A DNA stretch of 64,000 nucleotides, from assembly GCA_021234155.1 (NCBI GenBank), contig JAJEKV010000550.1:62001-126000 (forward strand). The letters are read 5' to 3'. Origin of the DNA: Isoetes taiwanensis (taxonomy: Eukaryota; Streptophyta; Lycopodiopsida; Isoetales; Isoetaceae). The notes below the pieces were generated by a model. That model searched no databases and was not told the origin of the DNA. It was given only the letters and a program-made list of their open reading frames with translations. Every line of letters starts with the position of its first letter. The stretch's first letter is position 1. Made by a program: the position numbers and the translations under genes. Positions 47,170 to 59,519 of this stretch are shown piece by piece.

Positions 47170-48900
47170 TAGCATGCGGATATCGAGCTCTTCTTTTCTA
47201 GGGTTATAGTAATAGACAATGATGGAATGGCTCAAATCGGCTAAGGCAAGGATGGAAGAACCCCATTCTAACGATATGGGAGCAAGGAGCTATGGTGAAG
47301 TCTTTGTCGGGCAGCGAGGGGACGACTTGTAATATTTCTTAGGTGTGTTGCCTTTCCTGCTTTATATCCCCCTGTTGTTTTGCAGCAGATCTGTCCAGAA
47401 CGTCTTCGTGGGCTTGGTCCAACCACAACAATTATTACAATAATGGAATCTTTGGTTATTAGAAAGGGAGGCATACATCCGGCATGGCGTGAGAGACAGA
47501 TGGGATGGGGAGCCGCATGCATGATTAAGGCGGGGCATTGGATATAACCTTATAAGGCTAAGAAGGATGGATTGATTTCGAGCGACTTCTTTTTGTCTCG
47601 AATGGTTGATCTATAAGGAGGTTCATCATTTTGATTGATAATGTATGACCCAAGCTTTAGCATAGAAAGGCGTTTATTTCGGTCATTCTTATTTCAAAAA
47701 AAAGCAATAAACAACTCTTATGGAACTACACCGCTTTGAAACCTCACAAATAGAAGCATTTATTTTTACGCTTTGGTCAGGAAGTCTTCAAGAGAAAAAT
47801 TTTCCCCGTTTCCGCACAAAGGAAGAGAGCGGGTCAAGCGCTTGGGTGCATTGCGACAAATACTTCATTTCATATAAGCCATCGGTTTGAGCATTTCGAT
47901 TTTACGGATGGTAGATACTTTTAAATTTGGTACTTTTTCCTTCTAACGAGAATTTCCCATCATCTTAATACATGCAGGTCAAATAACTGCCTTGACTATA
48001 GAAGACGTCAACTAAAATATATCATTGTGACTCTGGGAAGGAGAGGAAGGCAGTTCACACTTGTAAACCAGGGCTTCTCAAAAGTTGTACTGAGCAATGC
48101 GCATCTCAATTTCTATGGCTAATGCGGTAGTTTGAAATGTTAATATTTCATCATTTTGGTTTACGCCTTTTTGCACCGGGATGCGATAATTTGGTTTACG
48201 TTTTTTTGCAGCCGGGATGCTATGCAATTGTTCCAGAAAAGTAGTAGACAAGGTATGGCTCCAGATGATGTCATTAATATTGATGCTTGTGATTCTAGAA
48301 AAGAGAAGATAATTCATGCTTGTTTGTAGTAAAGAAGGGCTGAGCAATGCACATCTCAATTTCTATGTCTAATGCAGTAGTTTGAAAGGTGGGTATCAGG
48401 TCTTTCTCTAGATGATGGAGAGGAATGTGAGTCGTAGGCCATATAAGTCATGGAAAAGGTTTACTACTGCAAAGAAGCTCTTAGGCCTATATTGCAAGTT
48501 GAAGGCTTAAGGTTAACTTCATCAGTATCATTGGATGCACATGCTATTTTTGCAACACTGGAAAATGGAAGAGGAATCCATGCTCTAATGTCTCACATGA
48601 ACCGGACATGTTTGCTTAGTTATGGTAGTTCAGAGGGTGATATGCTCATAAGAAACTTTAGAGCATAAAGTGCGTGTTTTTTAAAGATGTCGAAAGATAT
48701 TGCTATCTGACCATTTGAAGTCATTCTCGGTATGTCTGAAACCAGAAGATTTAGAGAGAATACTTTTCTTTAGCCATAATGAAGAAACAAAGTTCCATTG
48801 CTATCCCAGACCTGTTACTATACAATGGCTGCTTTATGCCTGACGCCCTTGAAGTTTTCTAGCAAAAGGGAGTTCTCCCATTCAAGAAGACCTGCAGGAG
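47170..48900 (+). other. Unique core of the insertion with short repeats and possible exon relics
   Basis: The + strand at about 47,390-47,530 reads RLRGLGPTTTIITIMESLVI and IHPAWRERQMGWGAACMIKA, which looks like captured coding sequence of unknown origin. 48,091-48,140 recurs at 48,341-48,389 (gagcaatgc.catctcaattt). About 48,158-48,225 holds a ~35-bp tandem pair (ggtttacg..tttttgca, then cgggatgc). 48,450-48,668 is a 72-codon frame with no recognised domain. Confidence 0.35.
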
Positions 48901-48920
48901 CAACAGCTTTGATGAAAGTG

Positions 48921-49065
48921 TTATAATGGAATGCCAATGCCAAATTGTAAACAACTTTACCGGTTGAACTGGGCATCTTTTGGCATATGGGACAGCCGTG
49001 GTGATTCCGGTCCAGATCATTCCATATTTGTTGGAGATCTTGCACCAGATGTTCCAGATTATGTG
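48921..49065 (+). pseudogene. RBP45/RBP47-type fragment inside the insertion
   Basis: Open frame reading YRLNWASFGIWDSRGDSGPD then HSIFVGDLAPDVPDYVL. This is the RRM1-RRM2 linker and the RNP2 motif (SIFVGDL) of plant RBP45/47. It then runs into unrelated sequence (ALIPTHV). It is better preserved than the block copies but keeps only part of the first strand of RRM2. The shared words MPMPNC and the shared downstream sequence show it derives from the same capture event as 1,359-1,550. Confidence 0.75.
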
Positions 49066-49402
49066 CTTGCATTGATACCAACACATGTTATCATATGCAC
49101 TAGCATATGCATGACAATGTGCAGTTTACAATAGAAGGGGGTATTTTAAACTATTTTGACAGGTTGATTCTCTTGAACTAGTGGTAGTCGGCTTTTATAT
49201 TGGGCCATGGCCCCTTTCAATAAACCTTATGATGTTATTGTTGTTTTTGCCCATTTTATAACAATGTGTTTGTGTATATTTGGGTGACTCTTAATGGAAA
49301 TAATTTGTTTGTGTTGATGTTATTGTGCTATTTAGTAATTAATTATATTTGCTTTTAGTTAGGGCCCGAAGGGCCCAAAAATTTTTTTAATATAACAATC
49401 AA

Positions 49403-49814
49403 CACACAACTACCATTAACATTATTAACATAAACCATTGCATTTAATATATTTAATTAAAATCCCCTTAAACCCCTTTGGTTTGGGTGCATATTCACAC
49501 CGGGGGTTACGTAGGATTTACAATACATGTATAAAATTAACACCATTAAGTACATTCTCTCAAACCTTATAGTATTTTGCAAACTTTAATATACAGTATA
49601 CAAAAACTTGTACATGCATACCCCACAAACGAGGATCGCTATGTACAGTCCAGATCTTGGAATAAAGGGCAAATATGCCCATCCGACAGCTCTCGTTGCT
49701 CGGAGTAACCCCCCGTGTGAATATGCACCCAAACCAAAGGGGGTTTAAGGGGGGTTTTAATTAAATATATTAAATGCAATGGTTTATGTTAATAATGTTA
49801 ATGGTAGTTGTGTG
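49403..49814. repeat. Foldback with ~108-bp inverted arms
   Basis: Arm 49,403-49,510 (cacacaactaccattaacat through gggggttac) is the reverse complement of 49,705-49,814 with only a few mismatches, separated by ~194 bp. A single arm is present in each big block (about 2,312-2,427 and 35,950-36,062), without its partner. It may be a small foldback element or an inverted duplication made when the insertion formed. Confidence 0.9.
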
Positions 49815-50248
49815 AATATTGCTTGGGTATTCTGCCTGTGCTGAACGGTTTTCTTGTGCATAATCAAGTCTTGTGGGTTGTTTGAAACTGCTAAATATTC
49901 ACTAGGTTCATGAATAAGCTAACTTATATTACATTCCGGCACAAATATCACTAAGAATTTGCAATGGATCTAAAGCAAAATTACAGTTGCACATGGAAGA
50001 AGGTAGGCCAGTTGCATACCTCAATGCTACTCATTGAAGCGATATATATTATCCGTTGCATGGCTCCAGCTACTAAGAATTGATTACAACATATATGATT
50101 AAGTCCTAGTCACAAATTTCTAAGAACATGTAATCTCAAAGATAACATGCAGGTGGCTACAGAAATATGGATATTCATTGGGACATTACTTTCGGCAGAA
50201 TATGGACATAGAGAATGATGGTAAGCCCAGTCCCGATCACTGAATGAA

Positions 50249-50470
50249 ACCCAATAAGAACATCATGGCAGGATTATTTCTGCTAATCCATCTTATAGTG
50301 ACTATGAAATAGAGTTCTCTTCTTGCATCACGTTACTGGAATATCGGCAATAATAACTGTGGCAAAAAACTCTAGTACAATGTTAATGCTGTTTGGGTAT
50401 TCTGCCTGTGCTAAGTGATTTTTCTGTGCATATATGGATTGTCTGAAACTACTACATGTTCACCAAAGTA
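50249..50470. repeat. Host repeat, uninterrupted copy (empty site)
   Basis: Continuous across acaatgttaatgctgtttgg gtattctgcc, the point where the copy at 46,764 is split by 2.9 kb. It thus shows the pre-insertion state. It lies directly after the dispersed repeat at 50,057-50,260. Confidence 0.8.
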
Positions 50471-51035
50471 ACAAATGGCACAAATACCACTAAAAATCTG
50501 CGATGCATCTAAAACAATAACTACAATGACTAAAGCATTTTGAAAATCATGTTCGATCTCTTGCAATGATCATAAAACGTTCTGTCACCTCAACTACAAA
50601 GTGAAGGTTTATCTTGATGCAGTTTAATGAAGAGTCTTTTTAAGCAGATGCATATCTGGTTGCAAAACCTACAAATAGAGATGCATACGATTGTCAAAGC
50701 TAACAAACAATGAAATCACAGACAGTATTTCTATACTCCACCTTGTAATGTAAACCCTTATTTGCTTCGAGTTTAGATTAGAAGCCATAGCTAGCCATCG
50801 AGTTCAGATATGTTCAATAAGCACAAATTAGGCTGTGTCCTTAATGACCTATGGTATCAATCCCTATCAGCATCTTCTGTAATCACTATAAAGAACCTTA
50901 GAGAAAAGGGGAAAGAAATACCTTGATTAGAAATTTTCATTAATCTTCAATGGAAGAACAAACTGGATGCGAGAAAAAATCGTTATTTATATCTCCGAAC
51001 TCCAAACGCCGGAATGTCAAAACCACCAGAGTTGT
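50471..51035. other. No gene seen
   Basis: About 560 bp of AT-rich sequence with no supportable frame, up to the LTR-like repeat. Confidence 0.4.
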
Positions 51036-52690
51036 TGTGATGCTCCCTGCTAAATATACGGCGCCCGGCTGTACACTCCACAGGAAATCCCCCATCTGGT
51101 CCTTCGACCGCACGGGCCCTCCGTCTATCCCGCACTACGGGGTGACCCTAATGCGGGAAGGGGACACGAAGGTGTCTTGCGCGCCCTTCCCCTATGAGCT
51201 CCTATCACAGCGGAAGCATAAACAACGTCAGAACTAGCAATATAACACATCATGCTACCGCGAAAGGTAGCCCATCCACATATCTATAACCACAGTGAAG
51301 ATAATCATATGCCATAAAACATGAGAGCTCCTACCCATGGCTCCGACTCATAAGGAGGTTGACTGACTGGCTAGGCCTCAAGATAGAGCAGACCGAGTCA
51401 TAACAATGGCGGGGCTGGCTATAGACAATGGCTAGGGTTGACCACTCCATCCGCCCCTCCTGTGCATACTTTGCAGAATGAGCTAGATCGGGCTCTGGCA
51501 TGAATCTAGCCTTCCGGATACGCAATCCCATGGCATCACCCATCAGGACTACTCCAGGTTGCATCTCCCCGGTCCGTCAAGGCAGGAAGGGTTGCATCTC
51601 CCCTTCCCGGGCTCTAGAGGTTCCACGGGCGACTAGAGAATCGTGGCGACACACGATTCATACCCGACTTAACCCCCCAAAACAGGAGCCAAGCCGACAC
51701 TTGCAACTCCTGAGAGGCAGGGCGACACCATTGCCCCAGGAGGTGTCGGACCCATGCCCGGCCCACACAAGGTGACCGACCATAGGCCCAGCCCGCTATG
51801 GGATCCCCAGTAGCCACGCTCAGCAGGGATCCCCCATCCGTATTGCCTCTAGCCCCGTTATGTAGTGCTGAGTCACATCATAGCCCCAATAGCCCGGTGG
51901 GCTCTTATGCACAGGCCGCATATAATAGGAACTAAGGGATCTAACTAGGAGCATACTACGTACTGGCTACTAGGTCTCTACCCCCCTTCCCAATACAAGA
52001 GGAGCAAACATGATCAACCAACATCACATATCATATCATGATAATCTTGGTAAGAACATCTTAACCTAATCATACATATCTAACTTACAGTTAGGGTTCA
52101 TTGATTAGAGTTCAAGATGTTGAATAAGGGTTCTAGAATGGCTCTACTCTAGATACGAAATACTAATCAATCTGGAGTGTAACTTCCAGATGAACTACTA
52201 AGAGCACTACTCTACATACCTGCTCCAGAAGCACTCCCTCCCAATCCTGGCGTCTCCATGGTCTTCGAATTAGTCAAAGCTGCACTTGCTCCAAGATCGA
52301 ATCCACACTCCGGGGGCTGCTGCACTAGCCTATGCCACAACAAACGGTGCTCGAAACGGAATTTCGAGTGCGTAGATGAGTCTCAGGGTGCTAGGGTCAG
52401 GAAAAGAGGTCTAGGGTTAGGGTTTGGGCGAATATAAGTTAGGGTCCACATGGGATGCCACGTGGCACCAATGGGGTGGGGCCGTGTGGCGGTTTCCCAA
52501 TAGGATGAGGCCATGTGGAAATGGGCCTTATCCTAAGGTTATCTAAGTTAAGCATTTAACTTAGATGTGCACCCATTGCCACTTCCTAAGGTATACAAGG
52601 CTACATGGGTAGACTTGTATAGTGACGGGTCCAGGAATATACGTATTTATGGCGTATATTCCCCTGGAATTTCACAGCTATTGTGCCTTG
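51036..52690 (-). mobile_element. LTR-like repeat A, GC-rich (right end approximate)
   Basis: Begins TGTGATGCTCCC and parallels 57,971-59,400, which begins TGTGACGTCCCC, through a series of landmarks: atatacgg, aatcccccat/catcccccat, gcggaagcataaac/gcggaagtgtaaac, cctaccca.ggctc.gactca, ccactccat.cgcccctcc, gttgcatctcccc, tctaccccc.ttcccaatac, and a final aagttagg...agggtt. The TG...CA convention and the position of a TATA-like motif on the minus strand (in copy B) suggest minus orientation. Strong divergence suggests two old solo LTRs rather than a young pair. No primer-binding site or polypurine tract was identified. Confidence 0.55.
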
Positions 52691-52699
52691 ATGCTAAAT

Positions 52700-54390
52700 G
52701 CACATGCATCCTATCGAACTATATGCCCTCAGATAAGTAAACGAAGACCTAAAGCATTTAGCAGATAACAATACATGTAGATAACTCATCTGGTTCTGGC
52801 AGATTTAGGGCAAACAAAAACCGAATCTAAACTTGACGATCCTTGCATTGTCCGTGCTTATTAAAAATAATACCTCCCAAGATAATAGCTTCATCTAGCA
52901 ATCCATAGTCTAAAAATTTGGGGATATATCGAAATTTCCATGGGGCACTTAGCTTGAAGCTAGCTCCAGAACTCAGAACCCTACAGATCAGATGTCAAAA
53001 ACTATGCCATATTAGATTTGCAATCAGGCAGGAACTGGATTAAACATTTTCGGTGCATCCATGCGTACCGGGACCAAAAACTCCCACAACCTTAGAAAAC
53101 TAACATGGAAAAAAAATCTAAAAAGTTTCTCACTTGCCGGAAAAACCAAATTTAAACAATAGATATGTCTATCATAAGTATCGGATGTTCACACATAGTA
53201 TAAAACATGAGTTTGGGATCATAACAAGATTGCGTATTAAACGGCAGCAAAGCATCGAAATGAGAGCAGAAGGAATATTCCTTAAAGATTCCTTATTTAT
53301 TTTTTACAAATGGGGATAAAATGAGGTAAAAAAAAGGTGCATGAAATTGTATGAAAACCCTCCCCTAATGACTAATTTTTTTTTTATGCAACGAGAGAAT
53401 TGACTTTTTTAAAGTGACACTTTTCCTTGCAAATAGAATTTCCTTCAAGTATGTTTTTAGAGAAAACCACTAATTTAAGAGGATATAATCTTTAACAAAA
53501 AATTGAAGTAAAGTCTGTAACTGAAATTGTAATATTCTCAAAATGTGAAGATAAAATCTTCACTGCCTTCGTGATAACGCCATAGGGTATTATGAGAAGA
53601 GACTATCTGCACATTAGGCGGGTTGCGCAGAAGGAATGGGGAAGAGACTATTTGTACATTTGGCTTTCACTGCCACAGATGAGAGAGGTAACCCATCAAA
53701 CTTCAAGTAATTTCTCAACATTTGAAAGAGGACTTCACATAAGGTCGAAATCCATACTGGATCTAGTTCTCTATCTGATAATAATGGGTGCAGACCCAAT
53801 TTCTAAGTTGCCACTAACAATGATAAATCTATAAAAGGAAAAAAAAATTATACTCTGGCAAGCTCCTCCTCGGCCTCGTTGGAATTTTTCGCCTCAGAAC
53901 TTATATGTACTATTCAATTTTATATTATAGAGATTCCCACTTTCTTAGTTATTTACTCTCTTGGAATATTCCTATCAATCGAATTGATGCCATCATAACA
54001 AGTTGACCGGACTTGTTGGATTACTTCTTTGGAACTAGCTTTATACATGGTCAACAATTATCCTAGTAATGATTCCTTCTTAGCGAGGTGATTAATCTCA
54101 CCAAGTGGTTTCAATCTGTTGGATGTTTGTTAACAATCGTGTATAAGTTTAGTTACTCCTATGCATTTCCTTCCAAATCATTGATGCTTGGCTCAACCTG
54201 GAAAAATCCTTTCACAGAATATCTAGAATTACCTTCCAATCCCATTATGGATGTTATCATTCATAAGCCTATCCTACTCGATTATATGATCGTAGCTCCT
54301 CAATCTTGTTAGCAGCTCACCCCTCATTGCATTCTTGAAGCAACACGGTCACGTTCTTTCGAGTTGCTCGAGACTCCGGGCTCCTCCTCG
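52700..54390. other. No firm gene
   Basis: AT-rich with frames of 60-80 codons lacking recognisable motifs. T and A runs near 53,110 and 53,375. Confidence 0.35.
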
Positions 54391-54399
54391 ATGTAGAGG

Positions 54400-56330
54400 T
54401 CAACTTTCTTCATTAGAAGCCTCGTATTGCTGATGGTTTTGATGGCGTAGTTGACCACTTGAAAGCTTCTATGTCACTTCCTGAAGGTGGTTCCATTGAA
54501 AAACATCCTCAACATTGAATTCTTCATCTTGGCGGCTAAAGGATGGCTCTAGATACAATATTGTTGTGCCAACTCCATCAACGTCTCTCATTTCGAGTCC
54601 TTCTCTTGCTGGTAACATGTTGCAAGACGATTATTGAGGTGTTGATTTCTTCACCCCTTTGAATTGCCAGACATCTCTTCCTTTTGATCTATTACACTAT
54701 GGGAGGGAGGGAATAATAAGGGAAATATGCATGCAAGGCATATAACCTATACTATTATGATTACAAATACTACTAAAGCTATTAGGTCCCCTTGATGTCT
54801 CCCCTCGAGGTGCACATGTACTCCATGGCAGTGTTATCGATGTTCCTCCCAGTACAATGGTGTTGATGATTTGTATCCTCTTCAATGTAATCCGGGTTCG
54901 GCGGCACAACCCCTGCCTCTACTTCACACTTTAACTAAGGATGTGACGATTCGTTGATGCTTGGGCATTTAGATCTATGTCTTAATCTTGTTATTCGCAA
55001 TAATTGTTTCCCCTTCACAATGTCCAGAAGATCTTTGGAGGCCTCTTGAAGTTGTCGCCAATTTCTTTGGCTAGACTCCTAAGGAATTGTTCTCTTCATT
55101 AGTTGCCTTTTGAATCATCGATCCTTGGCGGCAAGTTGCATGCAAGTTGCCATAGGTTGATGAGATTTCTAGTTGAATCTCGATTCTTTTTGCTCGATTT
55201 ACCTAATTAAGCTTCTCCATCGAGGTTGCAATCTTACTTGTTAGATCCCCTCGATTTAATGGCTTAGACATTGTCACGTTCTACGGTGCTATGTTGCCTT
55301 TACGGTCTTGTGGTACTTTCTAGTTGCACTTGATCCGCGCTCCACAGTTTTGGCATCTAGAGAGCTCGTGGAAGTGGTTGATTGCTAGCACTTCTCCAAC
55401 TTCTGGTTTGTGGACTTTGTCCTTCAATACATGTGCATCTTCCTGGCGAGTAAAGCCTCATGACTCTCCTCTGTGATTGGTTTGCTATCGGGGATGATGT
55501 GTCCTTATACCTGCGTAGCTTGACCCTTGAGTTGAAGAAGTTTCTGCCCTAGATCTACTCTTGCCCTTGAATAGCCTGTTTATTGTCTTGAACTCTCTTT
55601 CTGCCGAAGGTGCTTCGGTTGCTATCCTTGTCATTAAGGTCTCGAATGCTTCTATCTTGGGCATTGAGGTCCCTCGTGTCGGAGATACGTTTGACTTCTT
55701 CTCTTCTAATTATTGGTAGGAGTACTTGACGAAGCCATCACCTAGTTGTTGAATGAGCATAGGCATAACCCATTGCTATAGCGCCTTTCATAAGTGTATC
55801 TCCATCTGACATGCATAGCATCACCATACGTCACCATAAGATGGGATTATGGTCGTCGAGAGGTTGCCTCCTCAGTTGACTCGTTGATGTCGGGTCATCT
55901 CAAAGAATTCCTCGATGTCTGTCGGCTTGAGGTCATGGCCGCAGTTCCTGAAGATGTCGGGCCATTCCTCCTTCTATTGATGAGGACACTCATGCCATAA
56001 GATTGTTTAGTGTTGCTACTGCCACAGGAGGTAGAGTTGCATCCCAAAGATGTCGTCGTGAAAAGCCTAGACAGTGCAGTGCTAATGTCTTGACAAGACC
56101 GGCTTTGTCTCTCATCCTGACATTGTGTTGGACGAGCGGTCTTCTACATGAGGCCGCTTCCCGAAGTGTTTGGAGTCGAAGCTTTGCTTGGGCTCTGGTC
56201 GTTCTTCCTCTACTTGCTCTTCCATTCGAAAACTTGAACTTGAGCTATAGCTGTGCTTCTTTGTTTCATCCTTTGGCAGTCAAAGTGATGGAGACTCTTG
56301 ATCTAAACGCTAAACCCTAAAACATGAAAC
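54400..56330 (-). pseudogene. Degenerate, formerly coding sequence of unknown (probably transposon) origin
   Basis: The minus strand reads long protein-like stretches interrupted by stops: QVVNYAIKTISNTRLLMKKV, DLYIEEEPGVSSNSKERD, GTSMPKIEAFETLMTRIATE, ELKTINRLFKGKSRSRAETS, DAHVLKDKVHKPEVGEVL, and toward 56,250 EEERPEPKQSFDSKHFGK. Composition is hydrophilic and gag-like. No zinc knuckle, protease or polymerase motif was seen, so the family is not assigned. The + strand frames here (for example 56,003-56,320) are most likely shadows of it. Confidence 0.35.
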
Positions 56331-56600
56331 AAGGTTGCAAATTAAACGGGAGTGTTGCAGCACTCCCGTTTCGAAGATTCCCTTTTAAAAAGCACATGTT
56401 TCTGAAATTGACTTTTTTTGAAAGTTGTTGTGAATTTCAAGAGGTTCGGTTTATTTTTTCTTGCATTGTGGGCCATCATTAGGTGACAACTTTGTATTTG
56501 TAAAAAACAAAAATAAAAAAATGGCAAAGTTTAGACATGAATTTGAAAAGACTGAAAGCAAGATATAAAAAAGTCATGATTTCGTGATATCTACGATTCA

Positions 56601-57960
56601 ATGACTTTGTTAGACCAAAGGGGATACTTAGATTTCAATATTCGGTCAGATTATGGTGGAGTTTACTTACACAGTTGGTGCAACATCGTCTGTCAAACAG
56701 CCTTTAAAATGATTCATGCTTTAGGCAGCAGAAGACTTCACCGCTTGAAGAAAAGGCTTGAAAAGAATCCTGGCATTAACGACTATTGCCATTTGGGAAG
56801 TATCTCCAGAATTCATGTCCTTCTTCAATGTGTTTCCTGGATGGAAGGCTTCTTCAAGGAGTCTTGCGAGAAACTGCATAACAACCCTATGTACCATTTG
56901 AGTGACAACTTCATGAAACGTGAAGTCTACAATAATTATAAGGATTTGTGTGTTGAAGCTGGTGAATGCCGTGTATGCTACTCTTATTTCACTGTGCTCT
57001 GGAAAAAGGAATTTTCCCGTGTGTCTATTCCTAGAAAGCACCGGATGTCTGTTTGTGCTACATTCTCTAAATTAAAAGCTCAGAGACAGAATGCAAGGAC
57101 ACTTCATACTAAAAATAAGCTTCCACAACGTACTCTTGTCTAGTTCGACTCAATGATAGGTTTTTTTCCTAAACATGTTTTTATTTCAGATGCATTAAAA
57201 AAGAGACTGAACAAGCAGAGAGAACAACAATCTCTGGAAAGGAGAAAATTGACAAAACACAGAAAGAAGCCACTAGAACAACCACTCAACTACATATCGG
57301 TCGTTATTGATGGAATGGACTAGAAGATGACCACTCTACCACACTTTGTCAATGTGCCTAAGGATGCTCCTGAAGAAGATTTCATACACCTGCATGTCAT
57401 TAGTTGGGAAACTCTCTTGCAAAGCATTTTTGAACTATCCAAACATTCATGCTGATCCAAATTTCACTATTACAATATTGAATAAGATTCTTTCCAGCCT
57501 GGAACATATACCGCCAGTACTATACCTTCAGCTAGACAACACCGATGAGACAGAATAAGAATCAGGCATTGTTTGCTTATTGTGCCATGCTAGTTGAGAA
57601 ACAAATCTTCAAAAAGGTGAAGATTGGTTTCCTGCTTGTTGGTCATACACACGATCAAATTGATAAGATGTTCAGTAGATTCTCTAAACGTCTTGCTCGA
57701 AAAAAAGCTCTCAGTCTACCAGCAATGATTGAGGTTGACCAAGATTCCTCCAGAAATCGAGATATTGGAAGAAACTTACAATTTCAAAGAATGGATTTTT
57801 CGGAGAGATCACTCGAGTCATTGTGCAATTGAGCCCTTAAGAAATATCACATTTCAGCATCAGATCAAAATCTCACTTGTAGATGGCAAGGCCACCCTAC
57901 AAGGAAAGAAATATGCCACATCCTTGTAGTGGCAGCCATCAGCTGATATTCAATTCATTC
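56601..57960 (+). mobile_element. DUF7869-type transposon ORF, degenerate, 5' part
   Basis: The first frame (56,601-57,143) holds VCQTAFKMIHALGSRRLHRL (N-terminal region), then NFMKREVYNNYKDLC, CYSYFTVLWKKEFSRVSIPR and KHRMSVCATFSKLKAQ, a Cys-containing segment. After a break the frame resumes with PLNYISVVIDGMD followed by a stop, FVNVPKDAPEEDF, then SLEHIPPVLYLQLDNTDE, YCAMLVEKQIFKKVKIGFLL and VGHTHDQIDKMFSRFSKRLA. The (I/V)IDGMD, LYLQLDN and VGHTHDQID motifs match a widespread uncharacterised transposon-like family (DUF7869 by my recall), whose Asp/Glu/His pattern suggests an integrase/transposase fold. Several stops and frameshifts make it inactive. The ORF is cut at about 57,960 by LTR-like repeat B, and its C-terminal part reappears at 60,864. 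Confidence 0.6.
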
Positions 57961-57970
57961 ACAGTATCCC

Positions 57971-59400
57971 CTGTGACGTCCCCTACTCATATACGGTGCA
58001 CTCACCGTATACGAACAGGAGTTCATCCCCCATACCACTGCACCCTCGACGAGTTCCAGTGGGAAGAATGAAGGGGTCATTTTACCCTGTCTCCCTCAGG
58101 GCCTACCTAGCTGCGGAAGTGTAAACATACATGTCAGTATACATACATCAACATCATCTGACCATCACGAAGGATGGTTCACCACATATCTGCATAGACA
58201 GAGATCAACACATCACATATGGAGATCCTACCCAAGGCTCAGACTCAAGAGGGATGACTGACGGCTTGGGCCTCCAGAAGTCATTGCAGACAGAATTCAT
58301 GGCAAATGGATTTGGCTGGCATAAGAACATGGCTTAGGGTAGTCCACTCCATCGCCCCTCCATTGCACACTTTGCGAGTAGGTTGAAAGTATTGGGACTT
58401 GGATCAGCCCGCCCGGGATGCATAGCCGGGGGGGCTATTCACGGGTTGCATCTCCCGGTTCAATGGGGCGGTGGGATTGCTCCACCAGAAGTTGCATGCG
58501 ACTCAAGGTGACTAGAGGGGCCTTTGCCCGTACTCGTGAACTCCATGGAAGGTGTACACCACCCAAAGAGTGTCGAACCCATGCAAAGCCCAAACGCCTT
58601 GAGAGCAGCATTAGGTCTGGTGCCTTTGTAGTCCCCGAGATAGGCTTTACTACCGGAGGGACATGATCATGAGTCGGGGACATGAACCTCCTTGTAAGCT
58701 AGTCGGCCTCTCCACCCACAACCCGGTGTGGCTCTTGTACCGTGGGCGAGATTTAATAGTGCATTAAAGAGGGCTAGCTAGGAACATCCAACTACTAGGC
58801 TTTTAAGGCCTCTACCCCTCTTCCCAATACAATGAGTCCACGAGAGATCATCATCACATATATATCATAGAAGAACTAAAAAGAACAAGATTTAATCTAA
58901 ATCACGGAAGTTAGGTTCTTTAGTTATGGCTTGTATCTAGGGGGTCTAGATGGCTGCTATGGGCAATTCAATAGGCTAAACCTACTTACTCTATTCCTAG
59001 GATGATTAGACTATTGAATTGGCAAATCTCTGATCCACTGGCTTGCTCCTCCCCGGCTACGAGCAGCGTCCGTCTTGCAGAATGCTTGAAGATGAAGCTA
59101 GAAAGGGAAGCTGATGAGCTAGGCTGCTCAGACTGACTTCGGGAGTCGAGATTGGCTCTTGGAGCAAGTAAAAGCGGAGTTATAGAAGGCTGTGGGACGA
59201 AAATGGAAAGTTAGGATTTTGGATGCCTTATATAGACTATAAGTTAGGGCTAGGGTTTCTATTAACCCTTGAGCATGTGGGATAAATGGGTGTGGCCCAC
59301 TTGCCTATATTAATTAAGTGGGCTAAAGTGTACACATGAATAAATGTGCACACACTTGCAAGTTGCCCCCTAGGGTTTGCTTAGCTACGTCGTAGATATC
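57971..59400 (-). mobile_element. LTR-like repeat B, inserted in the DUF7869-type element (right end approximate)
   Basis: Counterpart of 51,036-52,690. It starts TGTGACGTCCCC and carries a tacggtgcactcaccgta palindrome near 57,990. A minus-strand TATATAAGG lies at about 59,230-59,239. It sits between the two halves of the DUF7869-type frame, so it inserted into that element. No internal retrotransposon sequence is attached, consistent with a solo LTR. Confidence 0.55.
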
Positions 59401-59519
59401 GTTAATCGGGATGGGCGTGCATGCGTGGCGATGCGATCTGATTATCGTCCTTGGACCATATATCTTGTCTTTGAAGCATCATCCGGAACTACTTCCATGC
59501 TCTCTGCGAAGCAAATGCC

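Larger units (their letters stand above)
46901..49818. mobile_element. 2.9-kb insertion related to the left end of the duplicated block, with captured gene fragment
   Basis: Inserted into a host repeat whose uninterrupted form is at about 50,380-50,400. The left end (atgtagcataataacagggg, then cgtattc, tctagagtgca, agccct) matches the left end of the duplicated blocks (13-240) with clear divergence. The interior from 48,921 and 49,060 matches 1,462-1,550 and 2,027-2,600. The middle (47,200-48,900) is different and lacks the SAS-6 exons. No transposase, matching terminal inverted repeats or clear Helitron ends were recognised. A short aat may be duplicated at the junctions, but this is ambiguous. 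The right end is an inverted repeat arm. Confidence 0.6.

Noticed and set aside
51500-51817. Overlapping 91- and 67-codon frames as genes
   Set aside because: They lie in the GC-rich LTR-like repeat, where long open frames arise by composition, and they are not conserved in repeat B.
58418-58683. Paired 82-codon frames on both strands
   Set aside because: Same reason: inside LTR-like repeat B, with no counterpart in repeat A.
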